A stretch of 64,000 nucleotides of DNA from positions 124,001-188,000 of the forward strand of contig NZ_JARGCS010000019.1 in assembly GCF_029193575.1 (NCBI RefSeq). Direction: 5' to 3'. Position 1 is the first letter of the stretch; each line of letters starts with the position of its first letter. Positions 51,263 through 58,962 of the stretch are shown piece after piece. The notes under the pieces are model-generated. The model saw only the letters and a list, made by a program, of their open reading frames with translations, ran no database searches and was not told the DNA's origin. Source of the DNA: Pseudomonas entomophila. Its GTDB lineage: Bacteria > Pseudomonadota > Gammaproteobacteria > Pseudomonadales > Pseudomonadaceae. Made by a program: the position numbers and the translations under genes.

Positions 51263-51474
51263 TCGGCCTTCATGTTGCGGCGCTTGTAGGTGCGCTTCGC
51301 GGGGGTTGGCGATCCCTTCTGTTCCTGCTCAGTTGAGGCGCCAGCTTCATCGTCAAGCCGAGCATTGCCGATCGCCTTCAGCAGCCTGACATCGCGATCA
51401 CGGGCCTCGAACGCATCACCCGGGAACAACTGCCGCCCGGCGTAGCGGAATTCTTTCAGAGCAACCATCTGCAT
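51259..51474 (-). CDS. Small head protein of unknown function, 71 aa
   Basis: MQMVALKEFRYAGRQLFPGDAFEARDRDVRLL leads into a Lys/Arg-rich tail (TPAKRTYKRRNMKAE). The N-terminal half resembles small phage proteins encoded between capsid and connector genes. GGAGGGAAG precedes ATG 51474. The stop overlaps the portal start by 4 bp. Confidence 0.65.
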   Translation of the reverse strand: MQMVALKEFRYAGRQLFPGDAFEARDRDVRLLKAIGNARLDDEAGASTEQEQKGSPTPAKRTYKRRNMKAE

Positions 51475-51523
51475 GGTGACTTCCCTCCGGGTAGGGCCGG
51501 GAGCTACCCCCGGCCCTGATGGA

Positions 51524-53473
51524 TCAGGACTCGTAATTAGCCGAGTCGATGAAGCCCACCGCCTGCAGGCGACGGCGCTTCCAGTTGATGAAGCGCTCGG
51601 CGCGCAGGGCCACCATGTTGTTCTGCCACAGGCTGACCAACTCGGTAGCACCAGCTGCAGGGGCGCTGTCCATCTGCAGGGACGCCTCACGGCTCACGTC
51701 GATGGTCACGCCACCATCGTCAGCCAGCAGGATCTCCGATGCCTTGGCCAGGATGAGCCGCTGGCCGGCACCGGTAACCGGGCTGCCCGACCCAGGGTTA
51801 GCCGGAACGCTTTCCGACACGATGACCGGCAGACCCATGAAGGTGCCGCCGTTCATGTCGATGCCTGGGAACTCAGCCTGGCCCAGGGCATTGGTCATCA
51901 TGCCGATGGTCAGGGCCATGGTCGGGGTCATGATCCAGACCGCGCCAGCCGGGGTCATGTTGGCAGCCAGGAAGGCAGCGAACAGTCGCTTCACGTCCGC
52001 TTTCAGCGCATCGGCGGTGGTGCCGCTGGCGACGATCGGCGTTACGCCGTGAGTGATCGATGCGGGCGAAACCTCGGCCACCTCGGCAATGGCTGGGTCT
52101 ACGAAGGCCACATCGAGGAACTGCGCCATCGATGCGGTGAGGTCCGCCTGCACCAGGGCCTCGGCGCTCGGGTTGCTGAAGCGCACCAGCTCATCGGTCA
52201 GCACCACGATGCCAGCGGCCTTGGTGAAGCGCAGGGTAGTGGTGTCGAACGCCAGGGCGGAAACCGGCTTGGGCTTGCCCTCGCCAACCCAGTTCACGCT
52301 GGAGCCGGAGGTCTGACCGGACATCTTGATGTTGAACGGTACACGGCGCAGACCCTGGATCTTGCCGATGATGGTCTGCGGGCGCAGCAGCTCGATGAAC
52401 TCGCTCGCCATGGTCTGGTACTCGACCAGCGGCGCCGCCCAGGCCGGGTCGGTGGTGGTGCCAGCGGCAACCGCGGCCTTCAGCACGGTCACGACCTCGG
52501 GGGTGGATTCCTCCCAGCCCTTGGCGACCTCGACCGCCTGCATCAGGTTGCCCTTCGAGCGCGCCAGCGCGATGGCATAGCGGGTGAAGGAAGTACCCTT
52601 GGGCAGGGTACGCTCGACGCGGATCACTGCGTTGTCACGAACTTCGTGACCTTTCGACACGCTGTTAACGCGACCTGGCTCCACCGGCTTGGCATTCGAA
52701 GCCATGGACTTCTCCAGGCCGCGCAGGCGCGCCAGGTGACCATCGACGGATTTCAGTTCGCCCTCGATGGTGTCGTATTCCTCGGACTCGGAGGCGTCCA
52801 GGGTGCGGCCTTCCTCGGCAGCCTTGGCCATGATTTCTTCGAGGCGAGCAGCCTTCGCGGCCCGGGTGCTCTCGAAGGATTTGATTTGTTCCTGAATGTT
52901 CATATCGCCCTCCTCGGGCTTCGCGGATTTTGTGATGGGTGCCGAAGCGCCGGCAGGGGTGATGCGCACGACCGGGAGCGCGCTATTGCCAGTCGCGGCG
53001 CGCAGCTCTCGGTCGATGGATTTGATGGTCTGGATGCTGGCACCAGCGTTTGCTGGAACGGTCACGGCGGACAGTTCCAGCCACTCCCATTTCAGGAAGC
53101 GACGCCCCCAGCTGCCGTCGATGTTGGCCGACTCGATCGGCGAGAATCCGATGGAGAGGCCTCGGACCAGCTTCGCCTTGATGGATTGCCAGGCCTCATC
53201 GAGCCGATCCTTCAAGGCGCCGGGCTCGTCGACCTTGGCCAGCTCGACAGTCACCTCAATACCGGCATCAGTCACGGTCGCCTTGGTGACGTGACCCACT
53301 GGCTGGTCGTGGTTGTGCTGCCACAGAAAAGGGATCGGCAACTTGAATTGCGCACCCTTGGGCTCAACCACATCATCCATGCGGTCAGGCGACGGGGTGG
53401 TGGCAATGCCGGTGATCACGCGCGCGTCATCGTCCACCGCCTTGATCTCAAGGAGGCTGTAGGCTCTGTTCAT
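51524..53473 (-). CDS. Fused prohead protease and major capsid protein (HK97 type)
   Basis: A 649-residue fusion. Residues about 1-165 are an HK97 U35-type prohead protease: EIKAVDDDARVITGIATTPSPDR, catalytic His in LWQHNHDQPVGHV and the Ser strand KLVRGLSIGFSP. A linker (about 165-190) leads to the capsid part: coiled-coil delta/scaffold domain (about 191-290) and HK97-fold shell (about 310-649). A strong ribosome site and ATG at 52,903 allow separate capsid production. The protease would cut off the scaffold during maturation. Confidence 0.92.
   Translation of the reverse strand: MNRAYSLLEIKAVDDDARVITGIATTPSPDRMDDVVEPKGAQFKLPIPFLWQHNHDQPVGHVTKATVTDAGIEVTVELAKVDEPGALKDRLDEAWQSIKAKLVRGLSIGFSPIESANIDGSWGRRFLKWEWLELSAVTVPANAGASIQTIKSIDRELRAATGNSALPVVRITPAGASAPITKSAKPEEGDMNIQEQIKSFESTRAAKAARLEEIMAKAAEEGRTLDASESEEYDTIEGELKSVDGHLARLRGLEKSMASNAKPVEPGRVNSVSKGHEVRDNAVIRVERTLPKGTSFTRYAIALARSKGNLMQAVEVAKGWEESTPEVVTVLKAAVAAGTTTDPAWAAPLVEYQTMASEFIELLRPQTIIGKIQGLRRVPFNIKMSGQTSGSSVNWVGEGKPKPVSALAFDTTTLRFTKAAGIVVLTDELVRFSNPSAEALVQADLTASMAQFLDVAFVDPAIAEVAEVSPASITHGVTPIVASGTTADALKADVKRLFAAFLAANMTPAGAVWIMTPTMALTIGMMTNALGQAEFPGIDMNGGTFMGLPVIVSESVPANPGSGSPVTGAGQRLILAKASEILLADDGGVTIDVSREASLQMDSAPAAGATELVSLWQNNMVALRAERFINWKRRRLQAVGFIDSANYES
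52903..52914 (-). promoter_or_regulatory. Internal ribosome site and start for free capsid protein
   Basis: On the minus strand GAGGAGGGCGAT directly precedes ATG (52,903-52,901), which begins MNIQEQIKSFE, the usual N-terminus of an HK97-type capsid precursor with its delta domain. AGGAGG with a 5-base spacer is better than the ribosome site of the full-length frame (TGGGGTAACCA). In-frame initiation here would give a 459-residue capsid protein. Confidence 0.8.
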
Positions 53474-53494
53474 TGGTTACCCCAGAAATGCAAA

Positions 53495-53515
53495 AGCCCG
53501 CACTCGGCGGGCTTG
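53495..53515 (-). terminator. Terminator-RBS cassette before protease-capsid gene
   Basis: Minus-strand AAGCCCGC CGAGT GCGGGCTT followed by TTGCATTT and then CTGGGGTAACC before the ATG. It lies 15 bp past the stop of terminase. Confidence 0.7.
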
Positions 53516-53529
53516 GCGTAGCGCATCAG

Positions 53530-55197
53530 CTACGAGTTGAGGAAAAACATCTGGTACTTCTTGCCAGGCGGCGAAGGGTTCGTCGCCATCAGCGACACAG
53601 CGTTGAGCAATGCCATAACAGGGTCGATCTTGGCGGTGCCGCTGGCCTGCTTGGTGATCAACACCGAGTTGGCTCGCGACTCGATCCGGGCATTACCGAC
53701 GCACCAGTCCATCAGCGGCTGGTCGGCATGGAACAGCTTGCGCTCTGCCAACTTACGCTCTGCGATACTGATGGCTCCCACCAGCTTCCAGCCTTGCGGG
53801 ATGCCAAAAATTATCTTCTCGTCAATGTTCCTGCTGAGCAGCTCCTCGAGCATAACCTTGTGAGTCTTCTCAGGGTCCATGCCGATAGCCGCCAGCAGGC
53901 CGGTGCCGTAGATCATCTCGACAACGTCCGCCACCGCCGCGACATCGCCCGGCAATTCCTTGATGATGACCAGGTCGCCGTCTCGCTCGAAGTCCCGGTA
54001 CTTGGACTCCTCAGACTTTCGCCGCTCAAGAGCGACTGGATGAGCCCAGGCCATGGAGGTGGATAGCCATTCATCCCCTCCCCGCCGCCGACCAATCACA
54101 GTGAAGCCGAGAAGGTCATCCAAGCCGCCACCGTCGATACCGATGGTGACGACCTCTGACTGATCGAGCAGCGCCTGCAGACTTAGCGACTCATCGGCTT
54201 GAGCCTCCCAGAAATCAGCCCCAGTCCATCGGTCTGAGCGAAGATTCAGGCCAATCTCAATGTTCAGGTGCTTCGCGAGGAACTTTTGAAGCGAACCATC
54301 GCCGGCGCCCTGCTTTTTGCGCAGCTCGTCTTGCAGCCACTCGGCACTGACAGAGCGCCCCAGGTTGGGATTGGTGATGTAGAAATTCTCTGGATGCAGG
54401 TACGATCGGCCTTCGATCATACCCTTGGGGAATTCGTAGAGAATCCCCAGCGTCTTGCGATCCTCGATGACGCCATCACGAACATCCCGCCAATACTGCA
54501 GCCTCTCCTTGAACACTCCAGCTGGTGGCTCATCGCTTTGGGTGGTCAGGTAAATAACCCACCCTTCGTCCCGGGAGATCTGGCCGCCCAGCGCCTCCAT
54601 GAACATCGCTTCGGCTCCTGGCTTTTTGCCGAATACCCAAAGTTCGTCCACCAGCACCTTGCCAGACTTCTTGCCTGACACCGTGTCGGTGTCTGCCGCT
54701 ACGACTTTCAGGCTGTTGCGCGTCGTGCGATCGGTGATCGTCCGGATGTGGTCCTGAACGTGAAACATCGCTGACAACTCTTCGTCCGCGCGAACCATCG
54801 CCGCTGCGGGTTTAAAGGCGTTGTCGGCAACTTCTCGAGTTGGCGCCAGGATCAAGTGCTCCTCTTCCTCGCGCCAGCACAGAATCAGCGCCGTCAGCAT
54901 GATGCCGGCGGCAATGGTGGATTTGGTGTTCTTCTTGCTGATCAGCAGGCCGAACTCGCGGATCAGCTGCTTGCCGGTTTCCGCGTCGTACCCACCAAAG
55001 ATTGCCCGGACGAAATCAAAAACCCACTCATCACAGCAGTCCGCCATTCGCGGCTTGCCGGGAAGATCCGGAACCTTGAGCTCCTTGAAGATCTGAACAG
55101 CGCGTTCGGCCTCATCGGCAAAAATCGGCGGCGGGATGATCGACTGCCTACGAACCAACCGCCTTTCCCAATCCAGGCATGCGGTGGTCCATTCCAT
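53530..55197 (-). CDS. Terminase large subunit
   Basis: A 555-residue packaging motor and nuclease. The ATPase part has a Walker-A-like SKKNTKST (about 87-94; the usual Gly is Thr), Walker B VLVDE (181-185) and a coupling TTQ motif near 218-220. The nuclease part starts at TIGIDGGGLDDLLG (Asp355). It resembles the PF03354-type terminases that accompany HK97 heads. It starts 2 bp after the small subunit stop. Confidence 0.93.
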   Translation of the reverse strand: MEWTTACLDWERRLVRRQSIIPPPIFADEAERAVQIFKELKVPDLPGKPRMADCCDEWVFDFVRAIFGGYDAETGKQLIREFGLLISKKNTKSTIAAGIMLTALILCWREEEEHLILAPTREVADNAFKPAAAMVRADEELSAMFHVQDHIRTITDRTTRNSLKVVAADTDTVSGKKSGKVLVDELWVFGKKPGAEAMFMEALGGQISRDEGWVIYLTTQSDEPPAGVFKERLQYWRDVRDGVIEDRKTLGILYEFPKGMIEGRSYLHPENFYITNPNLGRSVSAEWLQDELRKKQGAGDGSLQKFLAKHLNIEIGLNLRSDRWTGADFWEAQADESLSLQALLDQSEVVTIGIDGGGLDDLLGFTVIGRRRGGDEWLSTSMAWAHPVALERRKSEESKYRDFERDGDLVIIKELPGDVAAVADVVEMIYGTGLLAAIGMDPEKTHKVMLEELLSRNIDEKIIFGIPQGWKLVGAISIAERKLAERKLFHADQPLMDWCVGNARIESRANSVLITKQASGTAKIDPVMALLNAVSLMATNPSPPGKKYQMFFLNS

Positions 55198-55199
55198 CG

Positions 55200-55697
55200 C
55201 TACACCTTCTTACCGTTTGCGGCAGCCAGGCGGGGCGGCGCCTGACGAGTGAATTTGCTCGCGGCCTGCTCAGCCGCCTTCTGCCGCTCCTCCTTCTTAC
55301 CGCCCTCGCCTTTGCGCGGATGAAGGAACGGCATCAGCGCCTTGGCTGCATCAACTCGAAGCTTTGGCTCTGAGCGGGCATCGTTCATCACGGCCAGCAG
55401 GAAATCCTTCGGGTCTCGATGAAGCAGGGCTGCGCCCAGGTCGAAGCCAGCTGGCTCGACATCGTCATCAGGTGCTTCCTGGGTCTCCTCGGACGGCGGT
55501 GGTTTAACACCACCTTTAACAGGATGTAGTGCATTGAGCTTGTGCAGCTCATTGACCACGTCAGGGTCTTTTGCCAGCCGGGAACCGGCCGCAGACGCCG
55601 TCTTTTCTGGGCATCCAGCTGCAATGGCTGCGTCTCGGTTGGACGCACCTCCCCTGACAGCGTCAATGAACCGACGCTTTTTGGGTGTTAAAGCCAT
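55200..55697 (-). CDS. Terminase small subunit
   Basis: A 165-residue DNA-recognition subunit. The N-terminal HTH reads LTPKKRRFIDAVRGGASNRDAAIAAGCPEKTASAAGSRL, as in the terminase_2 family. The acidic middle is followed by a basic Lys/Ala-rich end. ATG 55697 has GGAG upstream. The 136 bp between it and the HNH gene contain no ORF and may hold the cos or pac site. Confidence 0.87.
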   Translation of the reverse strand: MALTPKKRRFIDAVRGGASNRDAAIAAGCPEKTASAAGSRLAKDPDVVNELHKLNALHPVKGGVKPPPSEETQEAPDDDVEPAGFDLGAALLHRDPKDFLLAVMNDARSEPKLRVDAAKALMPFLHPRKGEGGKKEERQKAAEQAASKFTRQAPPRLAAANGKKV

Positions 55698-55833
55698 TAA
55701 CAAAAAACTCCAGAGAGGAAAAAATCTGCGAATGAGTTGGGCGCGGTGTCCGAGAGAAAACGTTTCTGAGACCTGACCCTACCCCCACCCTTCACGCGCC
55801 ATAATGATGCGCCCGGCATGCGGCTCGCCCGCT

Positions 55834-56148
55834 TCAGGCGCCCGGCCCACGACCTCTTGCCGCCTCGGCCGCCGTCTTCGACTGATGGCACGGGACACAC
55901 AGGCTTTGGAGATTCGAATCGTCATCGCTGCCGCCCTCGGCGACGTTGATGATGTGGTCGACCTCCAGCTCATGGGTGACCACGCCACATCCGCGGCAGG
56001 TGTACTGATCACGAAGCAGGATGCGCTCACGGATACGGCGCCATGGCCTGCCTCCGCGACCAGAACCCCACTGCGTTTGCTGTACCTGCTGCACGGGTGC
56101 TGCCTCGAGCATCTTGACCTGGGCCTTGAGGGTGTTGAGCTTGCCCAT
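55834..56148 (-). CDS. HNH endonuclease
   Basis: The 104-residue product has a clear HNH motif: RDQYTCRGCGVVTHELEVDHIINVAEGG and LCVPCHQSK, with two Cys pairs for zinc. HNH proteins next to terminase genes (HK97 gp74 type) stimulate terminase cutting during packaging. The start codons GTG 56151 and ATG 56148 overlap the upstream stop. Confidence 0.88.
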   Translation of the reverse strand: MGKLNTLKAQVKMLEAAPVQQVQQTQWGSGRGGRPWRRIRERILLRDQYTCRGCGVVTHELEVDHIINVAEGGSDDDSNLQSLCVPCHQSKTAAEAARGRGPGA

Positions 56149-56336
56149 CACCGTCCAGCCAGAACGGGTGCGCCGCTCAGGTAGGTCGATGGCGGGGCGT
56201 CAGGGTCTGCGCCGTCACCGTCTGCCAGTGCTTCGATCAGGGCCAGGTTCTGGCCGGCGATCGTCTCCAGCAGAGCGGTCTGCTTCTGCTGCTCAGCCAA
56301 GATCCGCTCCAGCAACTGCTCTGCGGTCTGGCTCAT
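56148..56336 (-). CDS. Phage hypothetical protein, 62 aa
   Basis: MSQTAEQLLERILAEQQKQTALLETIAGQNLAL forms an amphipathic coiled coil, followed by an acidic and Pro-rich tail. Its start overlaps the stop of the upstream gene (ATGA) and its stop overlaps the HNH start, so it is translationally coupled. No function recognised. Confidence 0.6.
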   Translation of the reverse strand: MSQTAEQLLERILAEQQKQTALLETIAGQNLALIEALADGDGADPDAPPSTYLSGAPVLAGR

Positions 56337-56626
56337 CGAGCCACCCGCGCATTCTGGCGAGATTCGTCTTTGAGGCTGGTGACATCCAGCTCTACCACTT
56401 GGGCCTCTGCGGCCAGCACTGGAATCTCGCGGGGCAGTACGGTAATGACAGCCTGCCACACACCGCTATCCACCGATGCCTTCAGCTCGACGCTGGTTAC
56501 GCCCTCCAGCTCACTACCATCACTCAGTAGGACCTTGGTTCCCATCGCCAGGTGGGCGCAGTCCGTGTTGGTCTTTGGCGGTGGCACGATGGTCGCCACC
56601 GCCAACGATTTGCTTTGCTCGCTCAT
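56333..56626 (-). CDS. Phage hypothetical protein, 97 aa
   Basis: Starts MSEQSKSLAVATIVPPPKT and is beta-rich (GTKVLLSDGSELEGVTSVELKASVDSGVWQAVITVLP), a pattern I have seen in Pseudomonas prophages without assigned role. GAGGATTGC precedes ATG 56626. Confidence 0.6.
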   Translation of the reverse strand: MSEQSKSLAVATIVPPPKTNTDCAHLAMGTKVLLSDGSELEGVTSVELKASVDSGVWQAVITVLPREIPVLAAEAQVVELDVTSLKDESRQNARVAR

Positions 56627-56686
56627 GTGCAATCCTCGTCCACTTCTTGATCCAATCGCGCCGGGCGGCGCATCCACTGCAGGCCA

Positions 56687-56884
56687 TCACTCGGCCCTGC
56701 GCATGCTGCATTGCTGCGCGATATCGGCAGCGCGTTCACGCACCTCCAGCACCTGGCCATCGAACGTATGGACGATGGCGCAGACGCCGTGCCACTGGGA
56801 GCTGGTGCCTGCTTCCTGTACGCGAGCAATCGCGGTTGGTGCCAGGAAGTGCTGGCGGCGGTTGATGTCGGTCAGCGTGATCAT
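56687..56884 (-). CDS. Phage hypothetical protein, 65 aa
   Basis: MITLTDINRRQHFLAPTAIARVQEAG and then VCAIVHTFDGQVLEVRERAADIAQQ. A short beta-sheet protein of the kind that recurs in these prophages. It begins 4 bp after the holin stop. Function unknown. Confidence 0.6.
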   Translation of the reverse strand: MITLTDINRRQHFLAPTAIARVQEAGTSSQWHGVCAIVHTFDGQVLEVRERAADIAQQCSMRRAE

Positions 56885-56888
56885 CTGG

Positions 56889-57212
56889 TCACCCTTGCGC
56901 CTTGCGAGACAGGAACAGGTCGGAGTAGCCGCGGAGCTTCTCCACCCCCATGAACCCGACCATGCCGCCGGCGAAGGTGGCCATGCCCTGCGGCAAGCCC
57001 ATCCATTCGAGCAGCGGCACCAGGGCCAGGGTGATGAGGCCGCACAAGGCGCCCTCCAAGAACATCTGCCGGCGGGTGCCACCGCCATACACCACCCGGA
57101 GGACGGCAATGGCGACTGACAAGCCAGCGGCATACAACTGAGGCTGATGGGCCAGCACCCAGGTGAGCACAGCGGCCCACAGGCCAGGATCCTTCTCGGG
57201 CATGTTTGGCAT
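56889..57212 (-). CDS. Holin, lambda S family
   Basis: A 107-residue membrane protein matching lambda S in length and layout: start MPNMPEKDPGLWAAVLTW, helix 1 about 10-28, VLRVVYGGGTRRQMFLEGALCGLITLALVPLLEW (helix 2), GMATFAGGMVGFMGVEKL (helix 3) and a basic tail. It times lysis. Two in-frame starts, M1 and M4, recall lambda S107/S105. It lies about 23 kb from the endolysin gene. Confidence 0.88.
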   Translation of the reverse strand: MPNMPEKDPGLWAAVLTWVLAHQPQLYAAGLSVAIAVLRVVYGGGTRRQMFLEGALCGLITLALVPLLEWMGLPQGMATFAGGMVGFMGVEKLRGYSDLFLSRKAQG

Positions 57213-57249
57213 CTCGGTTCCTCCCGTTGCGGGGAGCTTGTGAATGATT

Positions 57250-57891
57250 TCAGCCGCGGTGAAGCATGCCGCCTGGCTTGAGCTCGTCGCGGAGCACCTG
57301 GCGGATATGGTCGGCTGGGTTGGTGATCTTCAAGTCCGCAGGACTGATAAGGCTGGCAATTGCATCGGCAAGTTCAGCAGTCGACTCCGACCGATGCTCA
57401 CCGAGGCCGATACCGGTGGCGACGCGCTTGCCCTGTTCGGTGACTGCGGTGCGCAACCCGGCCTGGGCCACGAATCGGTCAAGCACAAACACCCGACCAC
57501 CCTCGACAGCGAATGCCTTAACCAGATCTTCGTCACGCTTCACGACCTCGAGCTGCCCCGCTCCGGCAGACTGGAGAACTGCGTTCGCGGCGCGGATCTG
57601 CCGGGCCGACTCGCCGTAGAAGGTGACTTTGCCCATGCGCAGCGGCTCGACCTCTTGGCCAGGGTCAATGCACAGGCCGGCCTGCTCTTCGACGGCCACC
57701 CCCACTCCGGCCAGCTTGATCTCGCCGGTAGCGCAGTTCAGCTCTACGGCACCATTGGTGCTGGTGTACTTGTGCTCCCTGGCGACTCGCTCGACCAGGG
57801 CGCCGTCGAGCCAGGCGGTAGTCGTCTGGATCGAATTCAGCTCGGCGCGCAGCTCGTCAATGGTCTGTTGCATCTTGGCCCAGGTGCTCAT
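57250..57891 (-). CDS. Phage hypothetical protein, first gene of the late operon
   Basis: A 213-residue protein. A short coiled coil at the N-terminus (AKMQQTIDELRAELNSIQTT) is followed by a beta-rich middle (HKYTSTNGAVELNCATGEIKLAGVGVAV) and mixed C-terminus. No domain recognised. It is the first gene after the pR'-tR'-like region and starts CTGGAGAAGCCG-ATG. Confidence 0.6.
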   Translation of the reverse strand: MSTWAKMQQTIDELRAELNSIQTTTAWLDGALVERVAREHKYTSTNGAVELNCATGEIKLAGVGVAVEEQAGLCIDPGQEVEPLRMGKVTFYGESARQIRAANAVLQSAGAGQLEVVKRDEDLVKAFAVEGGRVFVLDRFVAQAGLRTAVTEQGKRVATGIGLGEHRSESTAELADAIASLISPADLKITNPADHIRQVLRDELKPGGMLHRG

Positions 57892-57908
57892 CGGCTTCTC
57901 CAGAAACG

Positions 57909-57933
57909 AAAAAGCCCCGGCAAGTGCCGAGGC
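57909..57933 (-). terminator. Terminator after the late promoter (tR'-like)
   Basis: On the minus strand AGCCTCGGCA CTT GCCGGGGCTTTTTC forms a 9-10 bp stem with one mismatch and a TTTTT tail. It lies about 55-80 nt downstream of the promoter start, before the first late ORF. The setting matches lambda tR', which is overcome by Q. Confidence 0.8.
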
Positions 57934-57993
57934 TTATGGTGGATGTCGGTGATGCCGAGTTTGCTCTCGCGCACCTACCGCAAAGTAACACGA

Positions 57994-58022
57994 AAGATAC
58001 GGGTGAGGACCGGGGATGTCAA
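57994..58022 (-). promoter_or_regulatory. Late promoter (pR'-like)
   Basis: On the minus strand a consensus -35 TTGACA (58,022-58,017) and a -10 TATCTT (57,999-57,994) are 17 bp apart. The -35 overlaps the Q stop codon. Transcription would start near 57,987, read through the terminator at 57,909-57,933 only when antiterminated, and run down the late operon. Confidence 0.82.
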
Positions 58023-58360
58023 GCGGCCTCACGCCGAACTTCCAGCGCACCATCAACCCAGGCCACGCCTGCCTTCCACAACTGGCGGGTCTTCTCCTCT
58101 TTGAAGCCAAGCTTGTGCCCCGCATCGCGCAGGGACAGATCCCGCGCCATGTAGTACTTCATGAGAACCGCGCCGCACTCGGGGTAGCGCTGACAGAGGC
58201 GACCAATAAGGCGATCGATGACCAGTGCCTCGTCGTCGGTGATCACCGCGTCCAGGGTGGCGTTCTCCCGGGATGCGCACGAAGCCACACCAGACCCCAA
58301 GACGGCCCACCTGCCCCAGTTCTCCAGCAGCTCCTCGGCACTTCTTTCCAAATGGCTCAT
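58019..58360 (-). CDS. Q-type late antiterminator
   Basis: A 113-residue protein. The start SHLERSAEELLENWGRWA resembles Q proteins of the phage-82 class, and the C-terminal half holds a helix-turn-helix (LSLRDAGHKLGFKEEKTRQLWKAGVAWVDGAL). The call is strengthened by the promoter and terminator just downstream. Cys62/Cys69 of LCQRYPECG may be structural. It begins 12 bp after the previous gene. Confidence 0.75.
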   Translation of the reverse strand: MSHLERSAEELLENWGRWAVLGSGVASCASRENATLDAVITDDEALVIDRLIGRLCQRYPECGAVLMKYYMARDLSLRDAGHKLGFKEEKTRQLWKAGVAWVDGALEVRREAA

Positions 58361-58372
58361 GTCCTTCCCCCC

Positions 58373-58687
58373 TCAATCCCCGGTGTGGTTGGTGCCGCCG
58401 GCGCCGCGCCGGTTGCTTCCCTGATATGTCGCCTCAGGCCCGGATGCCTGAGGGTTCTTCAACTGCTCGATCTGCCGTGCCGCGGCCTGCAGCCTCATGC
58501 TGAGCTGGGTCACCAGTTCATCCAGGGCCAGGGCCTCGCCGGTTGCAGCCACCACCCAGCCCGAGGCGTTGCAGTGGTCGCATGGCAGTTCGTGAAACAC
58601 GCCCGTGGTGACCGCTCTCCCACGGCACAATGGGCACCTGTCCAGCTCGATCACGACCTTCTTGAAGGCAGGGCCGTGCTTTTTCAC
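58373..58687 (-). CDS. Phage zinc-binding hypothetical protein, 104 aa
   Basis: CPLCRGRA and CDHCNASGW form a DnaJ-type double CxxC zinc site near residues 18-45, followed by a helix (LDELVTQLSMRLQAAARQIEQL) and a Gly/Asn-rich tail. Such small proteins often precede Q in Pseudomonas phages. It overlaps the upstream gene by 4 bp. Confidence 0.65.
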   Translation of the reverse strand: MKKHGPAFKKVVIELDRCPLCRGRAVTTGVFHELPCDHCNASGWVVAATGEALALDELVTQLSMRLQAAARQIEQLKNPQASGPEATYQGSNRRGAGGTNHTGD

Positions 58688-58962
58688 CAGTCTCCCGCCT
58701 CACCCAGCACCTCGCAGCCGCGAGGCGGCCAGCCGAACAGGCGCCACATGAATGCCTCCGTCTTGGTCAGGTAGCGCATGCGGCCATACAGACTCGTCAT
58801 GGTGTAACCGAGCGGCTCCTTCTTGATGCGCACGGTGCGAGAGCCGATGCGGTGGCAGAGCTCTGTGATCACCGCCTTTGGGCTGCCGTTGGCGGTTGTT
58901 TGGTCGTAGGACATGCAGCCGCAAATGGCTCGGGCTTTGTCGATCAAGTCGTTGTTGTTCAT
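58684..58962 (-). CDS. Phage hypothetical protein, 92 aa
   Basis: MNNNDLIDKARAICGCMSYDQTTANGSPKAVITELCHR, then KKEPLGYTMTSLYGRMRYLTKTEAFMWRLFGWPPRG. Basic in the middle, so nucleic-acid contact is possible. Overlaps the recombinase stop by 4 bp (ATGA). Function unknown. Confidence 0.6.
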   Translation of the reverse strand: MNNNDLIDKARAICGCMSYDQTTANGSPKAVITELCHRIGSRTVRIKKEPLGYTMTSLYGRMRYLTKTEAFMWRLFGWPPRGCEVLGEAGDW

